Source: Roseimicrobium gellanilyticum (lineage in GTDB: Bacteria > Verrucomicrobiota > Verrucomicrobiia > Verrucomicrobiales > Verrucomicrobiaceae). From it: a DNA stretch of 64,000 nt. Positions 17,913 through 25,433 of this stretch are shown here, piece by piece. The notes below the pieces were generated by a model. The model was given only the letters and a program-made list of their open reading frames with translations, ran no database searches and was not told the DNA's origin. The position numbers and the translations under genes are program-made. The first letter of the stretch is position 1; each line of letters begins with the position of its first letter. The DNA is taken from positions 62,001-126,000 of the forward strand of contig NZ_QNRR01000005.1 in NCBI RefSeq assembly GCF_003315205.1. The letters are read 5' to 3'.

Positions 17913-19532
17913 TTAGTGTGACGACGCCTTCTCCGCACCAAGACCGGTCTGCGCGCGGACGCTCAGTTCGGTGAATTTGGCCTCCGCGTCCAGGTCACGA
18001 CCAGAAAGGATCGTACCCAAATAGGCGCCAAGGAATCCGAGCGGGATGCTCACGATGCCGGGGTTCGCCAGCGGGAAGGGCGCGGTCTTCGCATCATAAA
18101 GTCCATTCTTGCTCAGAAGGATGAGCACAATGGAGGAGACAAGACCCACACCCAGACCGGCGACCGCACCTGTGGTGTTGAAGCGCTTCCAGAACACGGA
18201 GAACAGAATCACCGGCAGGTTGGCGGACGCTGCGACCGAGAACGCAAGACCCACCAGCATGGCGGCATTCACACTGGAGCCCAGCTTGATGGCGAGGCCG
18301 ATGCTGACCGCTCCCACGAAGAAGGCGGTGATACGCGCCACTCGCACTTCCTCGCCCACGGTCTTCTCTTTGCCGTGGTGGATCACATTCGTGTAGAAGT
18401 CGTGTGCGAAAGAAGTGCTGGCGCTCATGGTGAGACCGGCGACCACCGCGAGAATGGTGGCAAACGCGACTGCACTGATGAACGCGAAGAACAATTCACC
18501 GCCCAGCACGTGGGCCAGCGTGGGTGCCACCATGTTTCCATTCGGAAGCCCTTTGGCATCCAGCGGAATGTGTCCTGCGGTGACATCCGCGGCGATGGTC
18601 GTGGTCTTGAGGAGGGTTGCGGCGCCAAAGCCGAAGAAGGTCGTGAGCACGTAGAAGACACCAATGATGGCGGTGGCCCACACCACGCTGTTACGGGCGG
18701 TCTTCGCATCCGGCACAGTGTAGAAGCGGACGAGAATGTGAGGCAGACCGGCGGTGCCGAGCACGAGGCCGAGGGCCAGCGAGATGAAGTCCCAGTGTCC
18801 CCAGGGATTGGCGTCTGTCTTGCCGTAGGCCATACCGGGGTCGAGCAGGTTCACCGGCTCCTTGGTGCCAGCGTAGTCCGCCTTGGACACATGCTCGAAG
18901 AAGGTGGCAAGACTGTAGTCATGCTTCGCGAGCACCATCCAGCTCAGGGCAAAGGCACCGGCCATGAGAAGGATGGCCTTGATGATCTGCACCCAGGTGG
19001 TGGCGAGCATGCCGCCGAAGACCACGTACACCAGCATGAGCACACCCACGCCGATCACGGCAGGAGCAAAGGGTACCCCGATGAGTTGCTCGATGATGCC
19101 ACCCGCGCCCACCATCTGCGCGATCATGTAGAAGGTGGAAACAGTCAGCGTGCTCAGCGAGGCCATCGCGCGCACCGGGCGCTGCTTCATGCGGTAGGCC
19201 AGCAGGTCCGCCATGGTGTACTTGCCCGCATTGCGCAGCGGCTCGGCGACCAGGAGCAGCACCGTCAGGTACGCCACGAGGAAACCCACGGAGTACATGA
19301 AGCCATCGTAGCCCTTGAGGCAGATGATGCCGGAAATGCCCAGGAAGCTGGCGGCGCTCATGTAGTCACCGGCAACGGCAAGACCATTCTGCCAGCCCGT
19401 GATGGAGCGGCCCGCGGCAAAGTACGCAGCGGAACCAGTGGCCTTCCTCGCACTGAAGTAGGTGATGACGAGCGTGAGCGCCACGAAGGCGAGGAACATC
19501 CCCAAGGCTGGGGTCATGGTAAAGGCGAGCAT
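17913..19532 (-). CDS. actP: Sodium:solute symporter, cation/acetate symporter (ActP-like)
   Basis: A 539-residue inner-membrane symporter of the SSS family with about 13 hydrophobic helices. ActP-type features include SARKATGSAAYFAAGRSITG near the N-terminus, GDYMSAASFLGISG around residue 55, a TM block with AGLPHILVRFYTVPDAKTAR near residue 265, and SFAHDFYTNVI near residue 375. It imports acetate or a related short-chain carboxylate with Na+. The DUF485 partner (YjcH type) ends 3 bp upstream on the same strand, which is the standard yjcH-actP arrangement and supports the acetate assignment. It ends at a strong terminator. Confidence 0.9.
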   Translation of the reverse strand: MLAFTMTPALGMFLAFVALTLVITYFSARKATGSAAYFAAGRSITGWQNGLAVAGDYMSAASFLGISGIICLKGYDGFMYSVGFLVAYLTVLLLVAEPLRNAGKYTMADLLAYRMKQRPVRAMASLSTLTVSTFYMIAQMVGAGGIIEQLIGVPFAPAVIGVGVLMLVYVVFGGMLATTWVQIIKAILLMAGAFALSWMVLAKHDYSLATFFEHVSKADYAGTKEPVNLLDPGMAYGKTDANPWGHWDFISLALGLVLGTAGLPHILVRFYTVPDAKTARNSVVWATAIIGVFYVLTTFFGFGAATLLKTTTIAADVTAGHIPLDAKGLPNGNMVAPTLAHVLGGELFFAFISAVAFATILAVVAGLTMSASTSFAHDFYTNVIHHGKEKTVGEEVRVARITAFFVGAVSIGLAIKLGSSVNAAMLVGLAFSVAASANLPVILFSVFWKRFNTTGAVAGLGVGLVSSIVLILLSKNGLYDAKTAPFPLANPGIVSIPLGFLGAYLGTILSGRDLDAEAKFTELSVRAQTGLGAEKASSH

Positions 19533-19535
19533 GGA

Positions 19536-19862
19536 TCAGTCCTTGGTGACGGAGTTGAGAAGTTCGGCGTTCATCTTGTCCCACCGGCGGGCGGCGCGGA
19601 CGTACAGGCCGCAGATGACCCAGGTCATGATGAATTGCGAAAGGGCGAAGAGGTAGGCCCAGTTCACCTTGCCCAGCACGGGCTTCTTCATGATTTCAGG
19701 GAAAAAACCGACCAGCACCGGCAGCGCCATGTAATACACCATGAAGAAAATGGTGGCCGGAATGATGAAGCGGAGCTTGGCGCGCTTGAGCTCCGCGAAG
19801 CCGGGATGTTGGGCGATTTTCTCCCATTGTCCCGATGGTGTAGGGTTGGTCTCGGCTGGCAT
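19536..19862 (-). CDS. DUF485 family membrane protein (YjcH-like symporter partner)
   Basis: A 108-residue protein with two hydrophobic helices (LRFIIPATIFFMVYYMALPV and VNWAYLFALSQFIMTWVICG) and the DUF485 layout (HPGFAELKRAKLRF before the first helix). In proteobacteria the homolog YjcH is co-transcribed with ActP; its role is unclear. The ATG at 19862 gives the usual length of about 100. A TTG 36 bp upstream is less likely. A hairpin (19860-19891) covers this start codon, which may limit translation. Confidence 0.88.
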   Translation of the reverse strand: MPAETNPTPSGQWEKIAQHPGFAELKRAKLRFIIPATIFFMVYYMALPVLVGFFPEIMKKPVLGKVNWAYLFALSQFIMTWVICGLYVRAARRWDKMNAELLNSVTKD

Positions 19863-19891
19863 GGCGCGGAGACTAGAGAGTCCGCGCCATG
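19860..19891. promoter_or_regulatory. Hairpin covering the DUF485 start codon
   Basis: ATGGCGCGGA and TCCGCGCCAT form a perfect 10-bp stem, extended by one C-G pair, around a 10-nt loop. On the minus-strand mRNA the 3' arm contains the start codon of the DUF485 gene. It could act as a translation-limiting hairpin or a protein-binding palindrome. Confidence 0.45.
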
Positions 19892-19934
19892 ATGGCAAGG
19901 CGTGAATTGCTTGGTTCTGAGGGAACCTTTTGCC

Positions 19935-20816
19935 CTATGAGGCTGACGGGCCGCTCGGGCCTGGACCCGGATTCTGAGGCGGGCCGGGCCGTTGCGGACG
20001 CGGGGGGCCAGCCGGGCGCTGGGGGCCCGCCGACGGTGGTGCGGGGGCCGGAGCCGGGGCCGGGGCAGCCTGAGGTGTCGCACCAGGCGGAGTGACGGCG
20101 GCGGCGCGGGTCGCATGCAGCGGTTGGGGGTTCACCACCACCTTCTTCTTTTTCGTGAGCTCCCAGCCGTAGTAGGCCGCGGCAGCTATGACCACCAGGC
20201 AGATGAAGATCCACTTCCACGGGAGCGCGCGGGCCAGCACGGTCTCCTGTGTGGGCTGGTTGGCGAGGATTTCTGTCAGCTTGAAACGGTAGCGGACATC
20301 GCTGTTCGCCTGGTCATAGAAGCCGGAGTTCGTGTTGGCGATTTTGCCGTCGAAGTGGGTCTTGTACTGCACCCAGTTCTGCTGGGGGAGATCGGAGATG
20401 GGTTCGCCGACGCCGAGCTTGCGCACGATGCTGGTCTTGCCATCCGCCTTGCTAACGGTGAACTCACCTCCGAGGATGCCGGCCGGCTTGTTCGCGGCAA
20501 GGGCCTCATTCAGCTTTTCCAGGGAGGAGAAACTGATGTGCAGCTTCACCACGGGGCGGCGGTCGTTGCTCTTGGAATAGTTGAGCAGCTTCACGCCGCT
20601 CAAGGCGTCAAAACGCGCGCGGAGTTTGGCTTCGTCAAATTCCGGGCCGACCTTGGAGTAGGAGGAAATAAGGCTGTCGGGCAGGGTGATGGTGGAGATA
20701 ACCTCCCCGGAAAGGTCCTTGTGGATGATCATGTCTTCCTCGTAGTCGAGGCAGGAGCTCAGCAGGAAAAGGCAGGTCGCCGCCAGGGCAGCCAGAGATA
20801 GTCGCGCGTGAATCAT
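19935..20816 (-). CDS. Exported lipoprotein with C-terminal membrane helix and proline-rich tail
   Basis: A 293-residue protein. The ATG at 20816 gives a clean lipoprotein signal peptide (LSLAALAATCLFLLSSC) with Cys20 in the lipobox. A globular domain follows (about 25-205; MIIHKDLSGEVISTITLPDS), then a membrane helix (WIFICLVVIAAAAYYGW), a Lys cluster and a Pro/Ala/Gly tail of about 70 residues. The beta-rich 'HKDLSGE' start loosely recalls LppM/DUF3153 lipoproteins, but I would not assign it. It ends 73 bp upstream of the DUF485 gene on the same strand. Its own start is 56 bp from the divergent ATP-grasp-like gene. Confidence 0.75.
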   Translation of the reverse strand: MIHARLSLAALAATCLFLLSSCLDYEEDMIIHKDLSGEVISTITLPDSLISSYSKVGPEFDEAKLRARFDALSGVKLLNYSKSNDRRPVVKLHISFSSLEKLNEALAANKPAGILGGEFTVSKADGKTSIVRKLGVGEPISDLPQQNWVQYKTHFDGKIANTNSGFYDQANSDVRYRFKLTEILANQPTQETVLARALPWKWIFICLVVIAAAAYYGWELTKKKKVVVNPQPLHATRAAAVTPPGATPQAAPAPAPAPAPPSAGPQRPAGPPRPQRPGPPQNPGPGPSGPSAS

Positions 20817-20872
20817 GCATCGATGGGAATTCCGGGTGGCGGCAGAGTCAAGCGAGAAGCGCGCGAGGATGC

Positions 20873-22309
20873 GTGAGGAGTGCGATTCGCAACCTTCTGC
20901 GCAACTTCGAGCGTATCCCATCGCCCCGGCTTGCGAGGATGTATGCATTCCGCGTTGTGTCCGAGCCGGGTTTCTCTACGATGCCCGCCTCCATGCCTTC
21001 CACCTCCGCAATGACCCTCGAAAGAGTCCGCCACGTGCGCGATTCCATGCCAGAGGGCGGCATGTTTGAGGGGAAGGAGTGGCGCATCTCCCCGGAGGCC
21101 TTCCCGCTTGAGGAAGCGCAAGTCCGGATCATCGAAGCGCTCGGCACCGCGGCGCTGGCGTTTCAGCGGGCGTGCAACCGCCTCTACTTCGAGTCGGCCG
21201 AAGGCGGTTCGCACGCTTGGGTGGCGCGCCTTCTGGATCAGGGCAAGCCGGAGCGCATGGTTGCTCTGGGACGGAAGAGCTGGCGTGAGGAAGTGCCGCG
21301 CGTCATTCGCCCGGACCTCATCCTCACGGAGACCGGCCTGAGCATCACGGAACTCGATAACCTGCCTGGCGGCATCGGCCTCACCGGCTGGCTCGGGGAG
21401 ACCTATGCCACGCTTGGAGAAAACATCGTGGGTGGCGCTTCCGGCATGGTGGAGGGATTTGCCAACGCCTTTCCCGGCTATGACATCCTCGTTTCACGCG
21501 AATCTCAAGGCTACCAGCCGGAGATGGAGTGGCTGAATGCGCGGATGCGTGCGAAGGGCCTGCCGACGGGGCGTGTGTTCAATCCCTGGACGGTGCATGC
21601 CTCACAGCTGGCCGGACTCGACATCTACCGATTCTTCGAGCTTTGGGACCTGGACAACGTGGAGCACAGTGCCGAGATCCTGGCCATGGCGGAGCGCGGT
21701 GAGATTCGCATCTCGCCACCGTTGAAGCCTTTCCTGGAGGAGAAGTTGTGGCTGGGCCTGTTCTGGTCACCCGCCTTGCAGGAGTGGTGGGAGAAGAATC
21801 TCTCACCGGAGCATCTCACGCTGCTGAAGCAATGCATTCCGTACGGCTGGGTGCTCGATCCCGTGAAGCTGCCGCTGCATGCCGAGTGGCCTCGCCTGGG
21901 CATCCATTCCTGGGAGGAGATGAAGAAGTTCGGCAACAAAGAGCGCGAACTCGTCATCAAGATCAGTGGCTGGTCCGAGAAGAGCTGGGGCTCACGCGGC
22001 GTGAACATCGGCCACGATCTCTCCACAGAAGGCTGGGCTGCTGCCATCGACGAAGCACTGGCTGCCTTCCCCACGAATCCGCATCTCATGCAGCGCTTCC
22101 ACCGCGGTCGGGTGATTGCGCACCCCGTGTGGGATGAAGCGAAGCAAGAAGCCGTGATGATGCAGGGCCGTGTGCGCCTGTGCCCGTATTACTTTGTGCA
22201 GGGAGATGAAGCCAAGCTCAGCGGCGTGCTGGCGACCATCGTGCCGGCAGACAAGAAGATCCTGCACGGCATGTCGGATGCGATGCTGGTGCCGTGTGGG
22301 GTCTCGTAG
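20873..22309 (+). CDS. Uncharacterised protein with circularly permuted ATP-grasp-like features
   Basis: A 478-residue protein without signal peptide or membrane segments. Two stretches recall circularly permuted ATP-grasp enzymes: VIRPDLILTETGLSITELDN with PGGIG after it (near 140-170; the usual form is RPDL...E.N..P.GIG) and LVIKISGWSEKSWGSRGVNI with GHDLSTEGW after it (near 360-395; the usual form is K.....GG.GV.IG). These would hold ATP and a Lys/Gly loop. Its substrate is unknown. Start: a GTG at 20873 has GAGG four bases upstream; ATGs at 20939 and 20981 are alternatives. It stands alone between a divergent lipoprotein gene and a convergent small gene. Confidence 0.6.
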   Translation: MRSAIRNLLRNFERIPSPRLARMYAFRVVSEPGFSTMPASMPSTSAMTLERVRHVRDSMPEGGMFEGKEWRISPEAFPLEEAQVRIIEALGTAALAFQRACNRLYFESAEGGSHAWVARLLDQGKPERMVALGRKSWREEVPRVIRPDLILTETGLSITELDNLPGGIGLTGWLGETYATLGENIVGGASGMVEGFANAFPGYDILVSRESQGYQPEMEWLNARMRAKGLPTGRVFNPWTVHASQLAGLDIYRFFELWDLDNVEHSAEILAMAERGEIRISPPLKPFLEEKLWLGLFWSPALQEWWEKNLSPEHLTLLKQCIPYGWVLDPVKLPLHAEWPRLGIHSWEEMKKFGNKERELVIKISGWSEKSWGSRGVNIGHDLSTEGWAAAIDEALAAFPTNPHLMQRFHRGRVIAHPVWDEAKQEAVMMQGRVRLCPYYFVQGDEAKLSGVLATIVPADKKILHGMSDAMLVPCGVS

Positions 22310-22324
22310 GCGACGCCCTCAAGA

Positions 22325-22708
22325 CTATCGTACCTCATAGAGCGCTCTGCGCACTGACACCTCTATCTGCAAAGCTGGCTGGAAGAACAGCACCATGAAC
22401 CTCCCACCGCTCGTGGTTGGGTAAACGCGCATCGAAGGCGGTGAAATGTTGCTCAACACGCAGAAAATGTGATCGCCGCTGTCGGCAGCGCCGGGCAGGG
22501 GATCAGTGGCAGCAGCCGGGGGCGGAGAGCCGAATGGAATCGAATAGTCAGCGGAGACAGGACCAAGGACTCTGAAGGTGAAATAGGCTAGGGCATAGAC
22601 GCATAGGACTCCCAGCATCACCCATAAAGACGAGTGGAAGCCCGATCGGAAATGTGCAGGCTCCTTCACGAGGGATAATAAACATCCTGGGTCGCGTCTC
22701 GGAAACAA
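22325..22708 (-). CDS. Hypothetical small membrane-anchored protein
   Basis: An open frame of 127 codons with one hydrophobic segment (SLWVMLGVLCVYALAYFTF near residue 27-45) and a beta-like C-terminal part (RFMVLFFQPALQIEV). The only starts are TTG at 22708, GTG at 22669 or ATG at 22618; none has a clear ribosome-binding site. No family is recognised. The base composition is more AT-rich than the neighbours, so it may be an acquired or decaying gene. Confidence 0.4.
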   Translation of the reverse strand: MFPRRDPGCLLSLVKEPAHFRSGFHSSLWVMLGVLCVYALAYFTFRVLGPVSADYSIPFGSPPPAAATDPLPGAADSGDHIFCVLSNISPPSMRVYPTTSGGRFMVLFFQPALQIEVSVRRALYEVR

Positions 22709-22717
22709 ACGAAGCTT

Positions 22718-23239
22718 TTACCGGATCGGACTTGGGCATAACTCGCGACGCTGGCATTTCTCACAAAAATCCCCCAGATAAAAGCTATCCAGCCACGCCA
22801 TCAGCTCGCGGATGTGATCCCGATCCTCCGTGAGGAAGCCCGCCTCAAAGTTGCGCCGATCCGGTGACTTCGCTCCCATGCCTGCGCCCGTGAGATTCGC
22901 GCTGCCCACGTAGGCCATGCGATCGTCAGCGATGACACACTTCATGTGCATGCGCGGGCACAGGATGCGTTCGAAGAGATCGCTGCGCACAAATTCGGGG
23001 AACTGGTCGAAGTCCTCCCGGAAGCGCGGCCCGGGTTCCTTGGCGTGGATAAGCCGCACTTCCACCCCTTCGCGAAGCTTGCCCGCGAGCATTTCGAGGA
23101 AAGGTACAAAGCGCCCAGTACCATTATCCACAAACAGGTCCTTGAGGTCTGCCGTGACAATCCACAACACCCGCCTCGCTGCCGGCACCACACGACCCAT
23201 CACGGCAGTGTAGGTGGCTTCGTTGAGGATGAGGTCCAT
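22718..23239 (-). CDS. Phospholipase D-like domain protein, single HKD motif
   Basis: A 173-residue protein with one HKD-type motif: RMHMKCVIADDRMAYVGSAN, which holds His-x-Lys, the downstream Asp and the GSAN segment typical of PLD-family nucleases and phosphatidyltransferases. Single-HKD proteins act as dimers (for example Nuc). A C-terminal cysteine-rich tail (FCEKCQRRELC) could bind metal. No signal peptide is visible with the ATG at 23239, so it is probably cytosolic. The longer frame to 23287 adds 16 residues before MDLILNEATY. Possible substrates are nucleic acid or phospholipid. Confidence 0.75.
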   Translation of the reverse strand: MDLILNEATYTAVMGRVVPAARRVLWIVTADLKDLFVDNGTGRFVPFLEMLAGKLREGVEVRLIHAKEPGPRFREDFDQFPEFVRSDLFERILCPRMHMKCVIADDRMAYVGSANLTGAGMGAKSPDRRNFEAGFLTEDRDHIRELMAWLDSFYLGDFCEKCQRRELCPSPIR

Positions 23240-23357
23240 GGGGTTGGGGCTTCGGTGCAGTATAGGGGAAACCATTCGTCCGCCCAAAGCAAAAGAGGCG
23301 GGGCGCTGCTGCGGTAGTGGTAACCCTCCGAGTCTGCCGGTAGCGGGACCTGTTCAC

Positions 23358-23478
23358 GGCGCGCCACCCCAACCGCGACCAGCGGTCGCAGCCACAGCTA
23401 CGGCCTGAACCATCCGCCACGGCAGTAAGTCCTGGTACCACTGTGGCTGCGACCGCTGGTCGCGGTGCGGCAAGTCAC
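23358..23478 (+). repeat. REPIN/MITE-like palindromic element, family 1, copy 1
   Basis: A 121-bp intergenic element. Its arms ACCGCGACCAGCGGTCGCAG (23372 onward, extending to 23397) and the reverse complement at 23441-23466 form a 26-bp terminal inverted repeat. Each arm also holds its own hairpin GCGACC-agc-GGTCGC. A second copy in the opposite orientation lies at 38111-38230, with only about five differences by eye. No coding sequence is seen in it. The rest of the 375-bp gap (23240-23614) holds nothing else I can name. Confidence 0.85.
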
Positions 23479-23614
23479 CCCTAATCCAAGGCCACGACTT
23501 TGTTTAAACCGCCCTCGGAAGCCGGCGCAGGGGACCCCCACCGGGCTTTTTGGTTGGCGAAATGGCAGACCAGAGAAGCGTCGCAAGGCCTCTAACGTTT
23601 GGCAGCGGAGCACC

Positions 23615-25429
23615 CTACTCCGCCAGCTTCTCCTCCTGAAAGCTCAATGCCACCAACTCCGCATAGTACGGGCACTTCTGCATGAGCTCTTCATGCGTGC
23701 CGTGATCCACCACCTGGCCGGCGCGCATCGCGTAGATTTGATCCGCATGAAGAATCGTGCTGAGCCGGTGCGCGATCACGAGGCACGTGCGATCCTTCCT
23801 CAACTCATCAATTGCCTGCTGGATGAGCCGTTCGCTCTTGGTGTCCACCGCACTCGTCGCTTCATCGAGCAGAAGGATGGGCGCATCCTTCAAGAAAGCA
23901 CGCGCGATGGAAATGCGCTGCTTCTCGCCACCGCTCAGGCGTGAGCCGCGTTCGCCCACCGTGGCATCGAGCTTGCCATCCAGCTTCTCCACAAAGTCCG
24001 CGGCACAGGCAAGGCGCAGCGCGCGCCACAGTTCCTCCTCCGTGGCGTCGGGTTTGCCGAGCTTCAGATTCTCACGGATGGTCTGGTTGAAGAGGTAACT
24101 CTCCTGCGTGACGTAGCCGATGGAGTCACGCAGGCTGACCTTGCTCAGCGATCGGATGGACTTTCCGTCGAGCAGGATGTCGCCACTGTCCGGATCATAG
24201 AAGCGTGTGAGCAACTGGAAGAGTGTGCTCTTTCCAGCACCCGTGGCGCCGACGATGGCGACTGTCTGCTGTGGCTGCACCGCCAGGTGGATGTGCTCCA
24301 CCGTGGGTCGGTGTTCGTCATAGCGGAAGCTCACATCTTCGAAGCGAATCTCACCCTTCACCTCCTTGAGTTCATCTCCTTCGTGGAGCTTCTCGGCGCC
24401 ATCGAGAGAGAGGATGTCGAAGATGCGCTTCGCGCTGGCGAGGCCATTTACAAAGGTCTGGTTCACGCCGTGGAGCCGCCCAATAGGCTCATAGAACATC
24501 CCCATCAGCAGCAGGAACTGGCTCAACTTGCCGATGGTCAGAGCATTCGCCTCAAAGCTCGCCAGCGCCGTTGCATTTGCACCGGAGGCACGCAGGGAAT
24601 CCAGGGCCAGCATGTCTTGAATGCACCAATACGCCCCGAATCCCATGAGCAGCACCACGCCCAGATCGCCGAGGAATCCCATACCCGGTCCGTAGATGGA
24701 CCACGCACGCTGCAGCTTTGTTTGCTGGTCGCGATAGGCACCACTGGACTCATCGAAGTCCTCCTGCTTCTCCTGCTCCAGGGTGTAGCTTTTGATCTGA
24801 CGGATGCCCGCGATGTTGTCATGCAGCAGCGTGCTCAAACCGCTCGCCGCCTCGCGGGCCTTGGTCGCGCGTGGTGACACCCACTTGGCATAGATCCATC
24901 CGCCCGCGATGATGAATGGCACGGGAATCAGCACCACCAGTGCGAGCTTTGGATGGATGGTGAACATCACGCCGCCCGTGAGAATCACCTGCAGGATGGA
25001 TGGCAGGCCCTGATCGATCCCCTCCAGGATCACGCGCTGCGTGGCCGGCACGTCATCCGCCATGCGCGTGAGGATGTCGCCCGAGCTCTGCCGGTCGAAC
25101 CACTTCAGCGGCAGGTGCTGAATTTTGCGGTGCAGCTCGCTGCGCAGATCATACGTCATGCGCAGTTCGAAAGCATTGTTCGCCAGGGTGCGCAGGCTGT
25201 AGAACACCTGCCGCAGTGCAAATGCCCCGAGGGCGATTGCCGCCGTACCGAGGATCAATTCCGTTTTCCGCTGCGGGATGATCTTGTCGATGAATTTTTG
25301 AGTGATCGCCGGAAACACAAAACCCAGCAGCGTCCCCGCAATCGCCATGAAGGCCCCCGCCGCCACCCGCCACGGATAGCGCCGCATGAAGCGGATCATC
25401 TGCGACGTAGTGGACGTGGCGGCGGACAT
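23615..25429 (-). CDS. ABC exporter, fused membrane and ATP-binding domains (ABCB/MsbA-like)
   Basis: A 604-residue half-transporter. Six predicted helices (about 20-310) form an exporter-type membrane domain. The nucleotide-binding domain holds Walker A GATGAGKST, signature LSGGEKQR, Walker B PILLLDEATS and the H-loop AHRLST. It should act as a homodimer exporting lipids, peptides or drugs. The ATG at 25429 follows the stop of the FHA-ABC transporter by 4 bp with GGGGAAA upstream; the longer frame would need a TTG inside that gene. The two ABC genes therefore form one operon, possibly under common phospho-control through the FHA domains (inference). Confidence 0.92.
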   Translation of the reverse strand: MSAATSTTSQMIRFMRRYPWRVAAGAFMAIAGTLLGFVFPAITQKFIDKIIPQRKTELILGTAAIALGAFALRQVFYSLRTLANNAFELRMTYDLRSELHRKIQHLPLKWFDRQSSGDILTRMADDVPATQRVILEGIDQGLPSILQVILTGGVMFTIHPKLALVVLIPVPFIIAGGWIYAKWVSPRATKAREAASGLSTLLHDNIAGIRQIKSYTLEQEKQEDFDESSGAYRDQQTKLQRAWSIYGPGMGFLGDLGVVLLMGFGAYWCIQDMLALDSLRASGANATALASFEANALTIGKLSQFLLLMGMFYEPIGRLHGVNQTFVNGLASAKRIFDILSLDGAEKLHEGDELKEVKGEIRFEDVSFRYDEHRPTVEHIHLAVQPQQTVAIVGATGAGKSTLFQLLTRFYDPDSGDILLDGKSIRSLSKVSLRDSIGYVTQESYLFNQTIRENLKLGKPDATEEELWRALRLACAADFVEKLDGKLDATVGERGSRLSGGEKQRISIARAFLKDAPILLLDEATSAVDTKSERLIQQAIDELRKDRTCLVIAHRLSTILHADQIYAMRAGQVVDHGTHEELMQKCPYYAELVALSFQEEKLAE

Positions 25430-25433
25430 GGCA

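Noticed and set aside
18375-19892. A 505-codon plus-strand open frame
   Set aside because: Antisense to actP and DUF485, His/Glu/Gly-rich as expected of a GC-rich shadow.
23519-23553. Plus-strand terminator-like string ending in CTTTTT
   Set aside because: The stem has a bulge and no plus-strand gene ends upstream; too weak to call.
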